64,000 nucleotides of DNA from Cycas panzhihuaensis (GCA_023213395.1 CM041465.1:141987741-142051740), one strand, 5' to 3'; positions 22,620 to 33,759 are shown, counted from the first letter of the stretch. Program-made: numbers and translations. The notes: a model not told the origin generated them from the sequence alone.

Positions 22620-23468
22620 ATGGCACAATTCTCCATTTTTGATGGCCATAACTTTTCACTATGGTATGACACCATACAAACTTACTTCATTAAACATGAT
22701 CTTTTAAAGTATTTACAACATGAATGTGACCTTAGCATTAAAGAAAATTTTAGAAAATATAATGAAGTTTTAGGTTTATTATTTTGCACTATGACTAATG
22801 ATGTTTTTTCACTGGTTTCTGAATTAACAACATCTAAGCCTATTTGGGATTTATTAATTTCCATTTATGGGGGAGATACCCCCAATGTATTTGATGAAAT
22901 TTTTGATGAGCATATGAGATAGGTAACAGAACAGATAGATCATGACGACAACAACCATGGGGATTCAGATCAAATGTAGGACCACCTTGTTGGACAAGGA
23001 TTTGATCCTCCATTTGAGGGGGAGAATGAAGATGAACCTTATGATATGATGAAGAATGAATATGATGATATGACAAAGAATGAACCTGATGATATGACAA
23101 CTATTCAAAGCATAAAGATTACAAAAGTTCAAGTTCAAAGCCTTCTTAATGTTCCAGTTGATAAAGTCCAAATTACAGTTATTCATCTACATTTGCATCA
23201 AGTTTCATCTACTTATAGTTTTCCTACATCATTCTATGATAAAGAGACATATGTGACTATAAGGATGAGAAGAGTTGATAAAGATCAAGATCAGCATTTC
23301 AAAGTTTTTTTTAAGTACAAGTTTCACAAGTTCAAAGAAAAGATACAAGTGTTCGCGATGACATTAAGGGGGAGAATATTGGAGTGTAATGTCATCACTC
23401 AACTCCCTCTTACCTACCAGGCTTGTGCACCTCAATTTAGACATGTGATGCTCAACATGTCAAGGTAA
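22620..23468 (+). pseudogene. E2 gag-like gene
   Basis: The frame begins at ATG 22620 (MAQFSIFDGHNFSLW), a copia gag N terminus with Trp15 kept, followed by VLGLLFCTMTNDVF and ELTTSKPIWDLLISIY, the UBN2-type core. Two stops (after HMR and after DQM, 22921-22980) interrupt it. An acidic repeat (DEPYDMMKNEYDDMTKNEPDDMT) follows and then the C-terminal box FKVFFKYKFHKFKEK that E1 shares. Compared with E1 the stop codon ahead of the polypurine tract is lost through a 1-base difference, so the open frame runs on into the LTR to 23468. There is no zinc knuckle or protease. Particle protein is the likely role. Confidence 0.83.
23366..23376 (+). other. E2 polypurine tract
   Basis: AAGGGGGAGAA immediately precedes the TATTGGAG start of the 3' LTR. 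Confidence 0.88.
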
Positions 23469-23810
23469 GTTAAGTTAGTTTCATTTGAGTTAAGTGAATA
23501 TTATTTTATTGTTATTTTGAATTTAGGGGTTGAGGAGTTTCCCTCCTCCCCCAAAACTATTTATATTGTGGGGTGTACAACCCTGGTGTTTTTAGACACC
23601 GCCTTCTTTGAGGAGATTTGTAATACTCATTTCTGCTATAATGGATTGAACAATAATGCTTTCATGTGTTTATGTTATGGTGATACATTGATACATTGAT
23701 GAAATATTGGTTTATACTTATTTGATATATGTTCTGCCCTGTTCTCCTACTATTATTGATTCCTTCATTTGGTATCAGAGCATAGTTTTGCAAGAATATA
23801 TTTTCCTTCA
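23377..23810 (+). repeat. E2 3' LTR, with embedded primer site
   Basis: 434 bp. The GATAC duplication begins at 23811, so the LTR must include the TGGTATCAGAGC at 23770-23781 and the 29 bp after it, ending TTCCTTCA. Confidence 0.9.
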
Positions 23811-25234
23811 GATACCATTGATGTATGGTGTGCATAATTACCAACATTTTCTTATTACAAATAGGTTTTAATTACTCCATTGAATTTAACTTATGGCTTT
23901 CATATGCTATTAGATGATTGTTTTGGAGGATTATAACTCTTATTCCCACTCTAAATGTATTATATTCTAATATGAATAGGTTTTTAAAGTTTGGAGTTGT
24001 GAGTATTAGTGTTGTAACCATTGTTGTCTTCAATCCTTGAAATGCATCCTTGGCTAGTTGACTCTATATAAATTTATCATTCATGGTTAGATCCATCAAT
24101 GGTATTGCTATATAGGCATATCCCTTAATAAATCTATGTAAGAACCTACTGACCCCTAAATAACTTCTTATACATATTACCTTTTTTAGGTTTAGTTATT
24201 TTATAATTGCTTGGACTTTTTTTGGATCCATCTTGACATATTCTTGAGTGATAATATGTCTTAAATATTCTAGCTCTGTTACGTAAAAGTGTATTTTCTT
24301 TTGTTTGCAAAGAATTTATTATCCTTTAAGACTTATAATATGATCTTAAGATGCTTTATGTATTCCTCTCATGTCAAACTATAAATCAAAATATCATTGA
24401 AAATAATTAATATGAATTTATGTAAGAATCATTGAAACACTTGCTCTAGAAGGCGGTTGGAGCATTGATTAGCTCAAAGAGTATAACATGGAATTCAAAT
24501 AGCCCTTCATATTTATAAAAAGTTATTTTGTATATGTCTTTAAATTTAATACAGATCTAATGACATCCCAAATATATATTAATCTTTTAAAAATATTTTT
24601 CTCTATGTAACCCATCTAAGAGGTCATTAATTCGAGGAATCATATACCTATTCTTAAATATGAGTTTATTGAGTCCTTAATAATTTACCTACACGTGATA
24701 TGATTTATCTTTCTTTTAGGTTAATATAATTGGTGATATAAAAGGGCTAATGCTAGGGGTGATGTACTATTATTATAAGAGTTCTTGTGTAATCCATTCA
24801 ATCTTATTTTTGAAATGATATAGATGTTGATACAATCAAATATTTATAGGTGTTACCTTGAGGGTTAACTTAGTAGGTTGTTCACATCCACAACTTGGAT
24901 ATAACTCTTTGGGTGGTTCCTCAAGGACTTCATTATATTAGTAAATGAGGGCCTATACTTTTATTGGAATATCCTTAATTATAATTTTATAGTATGTTAT
25001 CATGTATAATGTGGGGATTTTCTTCAATAGTTTCTCCATATGATATGAATTCACTAGCTAATTTGGTAGCGTTGGGGGTGCTTGAACTTATGTTTGTATC
25101 TTTTTTGGAAAAAAACTCATGAAGAGAGTCTTGTAGTTGGTGACAATATTTCCTAGGTTTATAATTATTGTATTCCTAGGACCATGTCCACTCCACTTAT
25201 TAGCATAGTAAATATGCATGTAGTGGCATAAGAG
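23811..25234 (-). pseudogene. G1 gypsy reverse transcriptase and RNase H
   Basis: Minus-strand Ty3/gypsy pol. PFISPIILT.KKD (about 24730-24690) is the start of reverse transcriptase, followed by a worn LNKLIFKNRYMIPRINDLLDGLH (24660-24590). The catalytic FxDD box is not readable. The thumb and linker give MDPKKVQAII and FLHRFIKGYAYIAIPL (24230-24090), then RNase H (LTTPNFKNLFILEYNT near 23980; IAYESHKLNSME near 23890; MLVIMHTIHQW at about 23847-23815). Here E2 breaks the frame, which resumes at 17798. Many stops. It lies downstream of the protease at 25235-25420. Confidence 0.86.
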
Positions 25235-25500
25235 TTAGTTATTTATATACACTCTTAGGCAATATCTTTTGTATGGCATAGTCTTACAATTAGTGATAAT
25301 GATATGATATGCATTCAATGATTGAATTATCAAACCTATCTTCTCTATCATTAGCTTATTTATAAAGTTATGAGTACTCCCGCTATCCACTAGGATGATT
25401 ATGTTTACATTTTTTATCATACCTTAGAATCATAATGTCTAAATAGTGGTGACTTCACTTGTGATTACTTGCAATAATATGTATGCATTTCTAATATTTG
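25235..25500 (-). pseudogene. G1 gypsy protease
   Basis: The minus-strand frame at 25420-25235 has the retropepsin signature VDSGSTHNFI with the catalytic Asp intact, followed by LMIEKIGL and a worn second half (YCLRVYINN). In gypsy elements this aspartic protease matures the gag-pol polyprotein. It is followed on the same strand by reverse transcriptase and preceded by the gag zinc-knuckle region at about 25690-25580. Confidence 0.88.
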
Positions 25501-25559
25501 TATTATGTAATTCTTTAATCTTGGCTTCATCACCATCACTTTGTGGTTCTTCTTTAAAT

Positions 25560-26640
25560 TCTTTTGGAATATCTATCTTCTCATTGTTGATTATGAATAC
25601 CTTGTTGGCTTGACAATTGTGGTCTAGATTCTATTTCCTCCTATATTTAAAACAAGTTCCTTTCTTAAGATGCTCTACTTTAGAAGATTTTCTCCTAACT
25701 AACCCATCTTTAAGTAAGGGGAAGATTTAACATTTATACGTGAATGATTCCAATTTGGTTGAAAATTTTGACCTTGATATTTAGAAGGGTCATTTTGGTG
25801 AACATAGCTTTGTCTTGCTTCATGATATTCGGGGTCCATATTCTTGGAATGATGAATTATGTTGCTTAAGGTTACTAAACCTATTATTTTTAAGTGGAAT
25901 TTAATATTTCCTCTATGTCTAGTGATATATGTTGTTATAAGTAGATTGTCTTCAATCTTCTTATTGACCAGGCCGTGTGAAGTTTATACTTACTTTTTAT
26001 AAATATGCACTAATGCTATTTACTAGAGGCATATGAGTTAGGTGAAATAATCTATGTTCCATATGTCTTTGTATTGTTCTATGAGGCTTATTTTCAAGAA
26101 GATCTAGTTATAATGTCTTGTCCCTTCAAATTTTCTATTCTGCCAGTGGAAGCATTTAAGGGCTTTCTCATATAAATGAAGGGATACTAAGAGGATTCTT
26201 TTTTTCAGGTGATAATGGATATGCCTTAAAATAGATCTCCATTTAGATTATCTAACTATAAATGTCTCTTAACTTATTTGGGTCAAATTTCTTTAGAAGA
26301 AATTTAGTGCCCCTAAGCCTATCTCAACTCAACTTGTGTGATAACTCTTCTAAATCCCATTCAAGATCTTTTTTATCATTATGAGATGTCATTGTTTCAT
26401 CCTTAATCTTTTTTGAGTAATTTTCTAATCTCTCTCATCTTTCTTTTTAAGAAGGCTAAGTCATCACTTATGCTATATACCCTAGAGTTTATATCCTCTA
26501 TGGTTATTGGTGACTAATTCATCATTTTACCTAACTAAAGTCCTTTCTTAGATCTTAACTCCTTTTTGTAGAAAAAAAATATCTTTTTTTCTTTCTAGGG
26601 TGGCCTAATTTTCTCTACTAGGGTTCTAAATATAGTGTTC
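25560..26640 (-). pseudogene. G1 gypsy gag
   Basis: A decayed minus-strand frame. The N-terminal part shows VYSISDDLAFLKKKDERD. A retrotransposon gag core follows: GKALKCFHWQNRKFE (the K(A).{W/C}F.W pattern, about 26160), EQYKDIWNIDYFT and TSHGLVNKKIEDNLLITTYI. Next are a basic linker and a remnant CCHC knuckle (LVLNIGGNRI, about 25665-25625), in which the Cys residues are mostly replaced. At least ten stops, mostly at likely Trp positions. Gag would assemble particles. Confidence 0.75.
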
Positions 26641-26668
26641 TTTTCTAAAAATAAGGCCTTGATAATGA

Positions 26669-26681
26669 GGCTATGATACCA
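26669..26681 (-). other. G1 primer-binding site
   Basis: On the minus strand TGGTATCATAGCC lies 2 bp inside the LTR end, a one-base variant of the initiator Met tRNA site. Confidence 0.87.
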
Positions 26682-26683
26682 CT

Positions 26684-27304
26684 TATGGAAATTCCATAGG
26701 GAATTAACACCTTAAATATAGAGAGTATCCACTCATAAATCTATGTTTTATAGTTTTATACAGGTAAACAACTAATGAAAATAATTACTAGAAAAATAAC
26801 ATCCACTTATAATATTAACTTCTAAAGTTTGATGTAGGTAAATAAGTAATAAAAGTAAAACTATAGAAAAAGGTATAATATTTTACAATATTAAGATCAC
26901 AAGATTGAGTATTACAATGATATACACTAGTAAAATGTGTATAAAAGTTATTGTACTTACAATAAATAAAAGCTAATCCTTTTGCTTCCTTTTTGAGGTG
27001 AGGCATCCTCTTTAGAATGTGTCTTAAGGCCAAAAATATAATAAACCTAAATGTACAAAATATAATCTTAAACCAAGGTCAAGAGCACCTATAAATAGGT
27101 AGTTAAACTTCATTTTAAATAGGTCTACTAGAATAATAAAGAAGTTAGCTAAAATGACATAATTAAATTGATTAGAATAAATATTAAGAAGTCAACCAGA
27201 ACAATACCAGAATCAACTAGGATAAACATTAAGAAGTCAACTAGAATAAGGATAAATAAGGTGATCAATTAGACCAACCCATCTTTTGTAGTAGGGACGC
27301 TACA
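26684..27304 (-). repeat. G1 5' LTR
   Basis: Read on the minus strand it begins TGTAGCGTCCCTACT at 27304 and ends GGAATTTCCATA at 26684 beside the primer site; 621 bp. The partner LTR is left of the window. The right neighbour (27305 onwards) is the integrase linker of copia B, so G1 is inserted in B. Confidence 0.85.
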
Positions 27305-27757
27305 TAAAAGCATGAAGTACATCCTTGTTGGGTACTTTGAGAAAAATAAAACATACAAAGTATATGAGTTTTTAACTTGAAAAGTTCACACAACTTATGA
27401 TGTAATCTTTTATAAATATGAGACTTAGAATATTAATGTTAAAGATTAGGTTGAAGAGTTTCTTAAATGCAGTTCTTTATGTAGCATTGTCTAACTAGAA
27501 TACGAGTCATTTAATATTAGTGAAGTAATAGAATTAGAATCCTTTCAATTTCTAAAAGTTGATTTTGAGTAGAAGCTTAAGATAGAGTCAAAGATGAAGC
27601 TTGGGCCAAAGCCACAAAAACTATTTTATGCTTGACCTTTATCTTTGAAGAAGAAGTTTTTAAAATGCTATTTAAAAATTATGGAGGATGCTGAAAAATA
27701 TTACTTGATTCTAAGGGAAAGTGAAAATTAAAAAATCCAAACCTTTGAACATATAAA
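27305..27757 (+). pseudogene. Copia B integrase C-terminal linker
   Basis: The + strand sequence AAAGCATGAAGTACATCCTT and onward matches the integrase-to-reverse-transcriptase linker of copia A (16550-17000) and copia C (51050-51460), including the acidic, Lys/Leu-rich part around 27540-27700. It is bounded by the G1 LTR on the left and E3 on the right. The N-terminal half of B lies beyond the G1 insertion and outside the window. Many stops. Confidence 0.8.
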
Positions 27758-28038
27758 TATTGGAAAAATTAATATGAAGCTTTGATACCATGTTGGAAAA
27801 ATAGTATGCTATGAATACAAAAGATGAGATTATGTGGTGTGTGAATAATAAAACAATGAAGCACAATTTAATATAAGAGGTGGAAGAATAGCCAAACCTC
27901 AAATTAGAATGAAGAATAATATGCATACTTATAGTATAACTCACCACTTGTGATAGAACCCTCATTGGTCAATGTTGGAGGTGACACACATCTCTATATG
28001 GCTTAGGATAATTATAGAATTAGGTATTACACCCAATA
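27758..28038 (-). repeat. E3 3' LTR with embedded primer site
   Basis: Minus-strand start TATTGGGTGTAATACC at 28038, end TTTTTCCAATA at 27758. The primer-like TGGTATCAAAGC (minus strand, 27779-27790) lies 21 bp inside the end, and the ATAAA duplication outside proves it belongs to the LTR. Confidence 0.85.
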
Positions 28039-28048
28039 TTTTTTCCTT
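28039..28048 (-). other. E3 polypurine tract
   Basis: AAGGAAAAAA on the minus strand directly precedes the 3' LTR. Confidence 0.7.
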
Positions 28049-29521
28049 GTAATATATAATTACATAAATAAAATATCACATCAAAGATAAGTGTTGAATC
28101 TTTAAATGAATACTAGAACATAAGCTACTATAAGGATATAATCTGCTATTGATATCCATATGAAGAGAACACCATCTATCAGACCATATGGATAACTAAT
28201 TGTTACGACCACCAATTTACTAGGATGTTTCTTTATATACATTATTCAATCAATGCCAAGTCAACTTTATTCTAGGAACACACCATCCTATGTGACTGAA
28301 TAAGTAAACTAATGAAGAAATGCACAAGAGTAGATGAAGAGGGTTCCTATCTCTTAGTTATATAGGATAATATAAGTAACTTCTTTAGCTATAATGGCTA
28401 GAAATACATGGATCTAAGGCCTTACAATGGCACTATGGCCTTAAATTACCTCTGTGGGCTAAAATCATGCTATTATAAACTTATATCATGCCTCCAAATG
28501 CTAAAATACCAGTAATAAATGCTAATACATGATTAAAAAATGGATGTGACTAAAATACAATAAGAATAACTCTCTCAATAATAAATTTCAATGTGAAATG
28601 GGTTCTCTAGAGCCCAAAATGAGCCTTTATACAAGTTATCTCCCCCATTTGGGATACATTATCAATGAAATATATAATAAATGATATGGAATCTTAAAAA
28701 ATATATGTATGTGCCTAAAAATGCTAAAAAAAAAAGACAAATAAAGTTAAAAAGAAATTGACTTTGAGCTAAAATTTCTACATCAAATTAGCTCCAAATG
28801 TTATTAAGTGACCTGTCAAATGAAAGTGTTATTAGGTACAAACCCAACGCAACTAATGAGACTGAAAATAGAGTCTATATACTTAAGTTACAACCAAAAC
28901 AATGATGAAGACTCCAAGAAAACTAAAAATTTAAGGCTTATGCCCTTTCATCTACTAGTTGAGGTCACATGGGTGCTCAATATGACCAAGGGCTAATGGA
29001 CTAGGGGGCTAGGAAAAACTCAAACATTACCAAATGTAATTAAATTCATTTTTTCAAATATAAAATAATTTATGTTGATTTCATAAAAAATCACATTCGC
29101 CCAAAGGAAAAAAAATATATGCCAAAAATTAAAACTTAAATCTTTGATTAAAGAATAAAAATACCCTAAATCAAAATTAGGGTTTATCCATTTTTACATC
29201 TCTACATAAAATTTCTTCTTATGTTGCTATTTTTCTTCTCTGTTAAATATTTTTTGGGCCACCATTATTTTTCTATACAGGTGAGATAAATATGGCCACC
29301 ATGGTGTGTTGCAGGGAGGCAATAAGGTTCAGTTCTAGTGTAACAATGCTTTTGTTATCGAAGATGATTACAGGGGCAACCATAGCATGATGCAGGGTAG
29401 TGAGTAGACCAAGCATGATCTCCATGGTGGCTCTGTATGGCAAGAATGATTTCTTCATCAACTACAAGTGACTCTATCTTTATTTAGGCATTGAGGATAT
29501 CAACAAAGAGGCCATAACCTA
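28049..29521 (-). mobile_element. E3 interior downstream of its gene
   Basis: No gene is recognised. It contains A-rich tracts and the stretch around 28620-29000 rich in CAAAATG-type words. Short open frames (62 codons) on either strand have no family match. Confidence 0.55.
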
Positions 29522-30420
29522 TTAAAAATCTTCTTTGACCTTGAAGAAAACAAAAACAATCCTCTTGATCTTATAATTTTCACTCTTTCTTATTACATAT
29601 CGCTCCACTATCTTTCTGCCTTTAGTTATTCTAATCTTTATTGAAGCTAGGTCTCTCTTCAAAGTTTTAAAGTCATCACGTACTGCTTCCTATTCATATT
29701 CCATATTAGTTATTGGTGGATAGCTTTCCTAAGTTCCATTTTCTTGAGACCCATTTTCCTAGGATATAAGTACTTTAATATTACTTGGCAAGTTATTTAG
29801 TAATAATCCACCTATCATAGCAGTTCTCACCTACTTAAAGAAAAGAACTTATACAACCACATGTAGAGATAGTCATTCATTTTATGTAGCATGCATATAG
29901 GCATCATTGATAACTTCTTACAATCCATCAATCTGCATATCTTTTTCCTCTCACTCTTTAGAATTATCAATATAGGCCAGATTTTATCCTTTAACATAAT
30001 TTTCATGCATCTTTCAACCTCATATTTCCAAAATTTACTCCTTCAAAATGGCAATCTCTATTAAATTATCATCCTCCAATAGCAAATCTAAACCCTCTCA
30101 ATGGACTACTTCAAAGAGATCCTCATCTCCCTCATCTTTTATCGAAGAAAAATAGAAATGAAGAGATGCATCCTCTTCTTGTATATTAGATGGTGTATTT
30201 GGGATTTCTTCAAATAAAAGTGGATCAATGTCATTAAATAGAGGACCTAAGCTTCTTAAAGAAACCTCTGAACTAGTGTCTAAAGAAACATCAAACCATT
30301 TCCAAGAGGATTATGAAGGCAAGGAGAATAAATTCTAGGGTAACACCTCACCTTCTTCTTCTCCATTCAAATATGGACTTGAGGAGACGTTGTGCTGCTT
30401 GGCTAAAAAACTTTTTTCCC
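29522..30420 (-). pseudogene. E3 decayed gene of unknown function
   Basis: A single minus-strand frame stays readable for about 300 codons to a TAA at 29522-29524, with about 20 internal stops. Seen in it: LAKQHNVSSSPYLNGEEGEV, then SEVSLRSLGPLFNDIDPLLF, an acidic stretch KDEGDEDLFEVV, a central MIGGLLLNNLPSNIKV, then DFKTLKRDLASIKIRITKGR and a basic C terminus ending FVFFKVKEDF. The heptad-like charged C-terminal part could form a coiled coil. I do not recognise the family. Its position, as the only gene of an LTR element, suggests a gag-like structural protein, but that is inference. Confidence 0.55.
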
Positions 30421-31271
30421 TTTCTTTCCCTTAAAAAATAATATATATAGTGTTTTTAATAATCTCCAAAAGATAAAATAGAACAGTTCTTTTGCATATA
30501 ATTTGAGATGTAGATTCATGGCTACATATATTTTTTTCTTTTTTTATTTATGTTTTACTATAGAAATAATACAGAAAGGTTATATATTTGAAGACATCCT
30601 CACCAAATTACTCAACTCTAAATTTTTTTAAATGTGGAGTTATTTCTAGCCTTTGGATAGCAAGAAAGGACTCTCTAAACTACTTTCAGCAACTCCATTA
30701 TAATCTACCCACTAGCATAAAAGGAGATTATTATAACAACTATATATGCTCAAAAAGAAATCTCCTCCTTGTTGATAGCAAACATGTTGTTCTGTAGGGT
30801 GATCAAGACTGCATGAGTAGTTAGTCTGCTTATTTTTCCTCTATGAATAGTAGCTTTAAAAATTCTTCAACATAGCACATTTTGCCTCTAAAATCTGCCA
30901 TTTTTGTCTTTCTTAGCTTTAAACAACTTCAAAAATATGCTTCAAAACAACCTTGAAACAACTTTAAAAAATAGACTTTTAATGGCTTTTAATAGCCTCT
31001 TAATAATATAAAAAATAACTCCTTGAAATGACAAAATGTAGTGATAAAATAGCCTCAAATGTATCTCAAAATATAATGAAAATAGTCTAAAAAATATGTA
31101 TAAAAATACAATATTAAATGCCTTCAAATATCTTAAAATAATCCTTTAAATGGATAAGGAATAAGTCACTAATCAAGCATAAAATAGATTCTTAAAAATA
31201 ACTTTATACCTCTTTAAAAATTTACAAAAAAATAGGCTCTAAAATAATGCCCTCAAGGATTCAAACCTTAG
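30421..31271 (-). mobile_element. E3 leader
   Basis: Lies between the primer site and the decayed gene on the minus strand. It is made of short repeats of TTTAAAACAGCC-like and CTTAAAA words (30890-31230), with no coding signal. Confidence 0.6.
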
Positions 31272-31283
31272 GCTCTGATACCA
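31272..31283 (-). other. E3 primer-binding site
   Basis: Exact TGGTATCAGAGC on the minus strand, abutting the LTR end. A second, degraded copy TGGTATTAAAGC lies inside the LTR at 31305-31316, 33 bp away. Confidence 0.9.
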
Positions 31284-31987
31284 TGTTGGAAAAATTAATA
31301 TAAAGCTTTAATACCATGTTAAAAGAATAATATGCTATGAATACAAAAGATGAAATTATATGGTGAGTCAATGATAAAATAATAAAGCACAAGAATAATA
31401 AAGTATGTACAAGTTAATATAAGAGATGGAAGAATGGGCAAATCTCAAATTAGAATGAAGAATGATGTACATACTTATAATACAACTCACCACCTATGAC
31501 AGAACCCTCATTAGTTAATGTTGGAGGTGACACATATTTCTATGTAGCTCACAATCTCAAATATAAAATACAAATAAATGTAGAGAGAGTATTTGTAATA
31601 TAATCCCACATTTCCTAAGCATTAGCAAGTGAGAGCTATTAAAGGGTTAAGGATTAATATTAGTTATTAAGATTTGTGCATGGACCACTAAACCATCCAA
31701 TAAGATGTAAGGCCACTAGGGTCACCAATAGAATCACAAAGAAGAAGACCCTTGCATGTCTATTTAAAGGGCCAAATATCACTTGTAATGGTTGTTGAGT
31801 ATTATTATATTTGAAAAGAAAGTACTTCAATACTCCTTTTGGTGATCAATTTAATTATGATATGTTCACATACTTATATTATTTTAACTTTTACTACTGG
31901 TGGTGTACATCTATAAGGTCAATTTTCTAAGAGGAAATACTCTAGCATGAATGGGGATAATTATGTAATTAGGTATTACACCCAAGA
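31284..31987 (-). repeat. E3 5' LTR, interrupted by a gypsy solo LTR
   Basis: Ends (minus strand) in TTTTTCCAACA beside the primer site and starts at 31987 next to the ATAAA duplication, with the first bases changed to TCTTGGG. It aligns with 27758-28038 on both sides of 31545-31950. Confidence 0.85.
31594..31947 (+). mobile_element. Solo LTR of the G3 gypsy family
   Basis: This 354-bp stretch matches the reverse complement of the G3 LTR (33760-34106) from end to end: TGTAATATAATCCCACATTTCC at the start, CCAATAAGATGTAAGGCC in the middle and TTTCTAAGAGGAAATACTCTAGCA at the end. No internal element sequence adjoins. The flanks GTATT and TGAAT do not match, so the duplication has decayed or the copy was trimmed. 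Confidence 0.85.
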
Positions 31988-32940
31988 ATAAACATAACTT
32001 TTATGGCATGTATATTAGATATAGATGAACCACCTACAATTGAAGAAGAACTTAAAGACTAAAAGTGGTATGATGCTATGGAGACTAAAATTTAAGTAGT
32101 TAAGAAAAACCACATATGGGGTTTGGTAGAATTGCCTGATAATAAGCATGTAATTAGATGCAAATGGATCTATGGAACTAAGTTTAAATTTGATGGTTCT
32201 ATAGATAAATACAAAGCATAAATTATAAAGAAATGCTTTAGATAAAAAGAAGGGATTGATTAATAATAAATATTCACTTTTATAATAAAGATGAATACTA
32301 TTTATCTTATTATGATGATAGTTGCATAGTTTAATTGGTAACTACACCATATGGATGTGAAAAGTGCACTTTTAAATGGGGATTTAAATGAAGAAGTCTA
32401 CATGGAGTAATTACTTGGCTTTATTAAAAAAAGTCATGAGCACTTAGTATGTCCACTTAGGAAGGCCTTGTATGACCTAAAGATTGATTATTAGCTTCAA
32501 CATAATGGGTTTGAAAAATCTCTAGCTAACTCAAATCTATACATCAAAGTAGGAAATGATAAAAACATATTTATGGCATTATATATTAATGATCTTATAA
32601 TCATAGATAATGATATTAATATGATATCATGCTTGAAGGTAGATCTTAGCCATTACTTTGAGATGATAGATCTAGGGATTCTATACTACTTTCTTATAGT
32701 GGAAGTATGATAAAGACCTGAGTATATCTTCATGTTGCACACAAAGAACACTTAGAGATTTTTAAAGAAATCCATAATAGATGACTATAAACCTATGCCT
32801 ACCTCCATAGATATAGGTTCTAGATTGATAGTAGAAGATGGTGGAGCAAATGTTGATTTAATATTATACAAGTAATTAGTAGAAAGTATAATATACTTTA
32901 CTATCCAACTTGATATATCTTTTGTAGTTAGAATGGTATT
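31988..32940 (+). pseudogene. Copia B reverse transcriptase
   Basis: Ty1/copia reverse transcriptase on the + strand. It starts with the pre-RT block (EPPTIEEELKD, then WYDAMETK), the conserved NHIWGLVELPDNKHVIRCKW-like part (32105-32165), GIDY-type and MDVKSALLNGDLNEEVYME (32350-32405), GFIKKSHEHLVCPLRKALYD, then the catalytic box as YIND instead of YVDD (about 32585). The next conserved blocks lead to SFVVRMVF at 32940, where G2 is inserted; the frame resumes at 46185. It has many stops and shifts. Copia C has the same gene at 51480-52440. Confidence 0.88.
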
Positions 32941-33272
32941 TATTACATAACCATTAGTGGTTGGCAAAGTTCTTATGAATGGACTCCTTATTAATAAGAA
33001 GTAGATATTAATGTTGACCATTAAAATATGCACATAGGCCAATAAAAGCTACCAATGGAAATAAAGGTTGAATGTCTCTCTAATGAGATTCATTTGCTAA
33101 ATGGCTAATTTGTCTATTTAAGGTCATATGGATGTAAAAGAAGATTAGTCTAGAATATGAAATTACTATTGCCCTTTAGTATGATCTTTTGGTGTTTATT
33201 TATGTTCCTTTTCTATGTTTTATTTTATATTTTCTATTTAGGTATGAAGAAATATTAGGAGGAACCATATTA
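32941..33272 (+). repeat. G2 5' LTR
   Basis: Begins TATTACATAAC (partner TGTTACATAAC) and ends ACCATATTA. It matches 45837-46179 with small indels. Confidence 0.88.
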
Positions 33273-33274
33273 AG

Positions 33275-33286
33275 TGGTATCAAAGC
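33275..33286 (+). other. G2 primer-binding site
   Basis: TGGTATCAAAGC, 2 bp after the LTR. Confidence 0.88.
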
Positions 33287-33759
33287 TTGGTTATGTGACT
33301 AAGAGGAGCTGTGCAAGATGTAAAAATTAGGCTTTTTTTTTCTCTAGCCAGATTGAGTACTCTCTCTACACAAGTAGAGATCAAGGAAAGACCTTCTTTT
33401 AGTACTCTCTCCATAAGGAGATTAAGGAATGAAACTAATAGCATTCAAGAATCACGTAGGAAAGGGAATTTTCCCCCCCTTGGTAATGGTCATACCTTTT
33501 CTTTGAATTTGATTCACTTAAATTTGGTTTTATTTTAATTACAGTACTTGTGTTGTCAGTCCAATGGTAAATAACTTCACTTGGCAACTACCCTTTCCTC
33601 TTTTGATCCTCATTCTTAAATTGATAACTCTACATAGTGATTACTGAAAGTAACTAGATAGAGACCCTATATTGAGGGTTTAAAAAAATCATATGGATTT
33701 GTCATTCTAGCTATGCATACTATTATTTTTCTTCCTCTTACATGAAGGAATAGAGATAA
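33287..33759 (+). mobile_element. G2 leader up to the G3 insertion
   Basis: Contains TTGAGTACTCTCTCTACACA and repeats of GAGAGTACT-like words. The same text occurs in reverse complement in the G3 leader (39640-39720), another sign that G2 and G3 are close relatives. The 75-codon open frame here is incidental. Confidence 0.65.

Larger units (their letters stand above)
17799..23810 (+). mobile_element. E2: gag-only (TR-GAG-like) element with tandem primer sites
   Basis: LTRs 17799-18242 and 23377-23810 are about 96% identical by eye apart from one 10-bp indel. The target duplication GATAC (17794-17798 and 23811-23815) is perfect and lies inside the RNase H frame of G1. The interior has a long leader with an unusual CpG-rich segment and one gag-like frame before the polypurine tract; no pol. 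LTR sequence and gag frame show it is related to E1. The left side carries four tandem primer-binding sites, one of them also inside the 3' LTR. It is a comparatively young insertion of the window. Confidence 0.92.
27758..31987 (-). mobile_element. E3: minus-strand LTR element with one unidentified decayed gene
   Basis: The LTRs are 27758-28038 and 31284-31987, the target duplication ATAAA (27753-27757 and 31988-31992), with primer site and polypurine tract at the right positions. The interior (3.2 kb) has no reverse transcriptase or integrase but one long decayed frame of unknown type. The 3' (left) LTR is shorter because the right one contains a 354-bp gypsy solo LTR plus about 70 bp more. 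Each LTR tail has an embedded primer-site copy. It sits in copia B just before reverse transcriptase. Confidence 0.85.

Noticed and set aside
22682-23186. Minus-strand open frames with His/Ser-rich repeats
   Set aside because: They mirror the acidic repeat of the E2 gag frame on the + strand.
24700-24760. Possible pararetrovirus reverse transcriptase instead of gypsy
   Set aside because: The order protease-RT-RNase H-zinc finger-integrase, LTR and primer site identify G1 as a Ty3/gypsy element.
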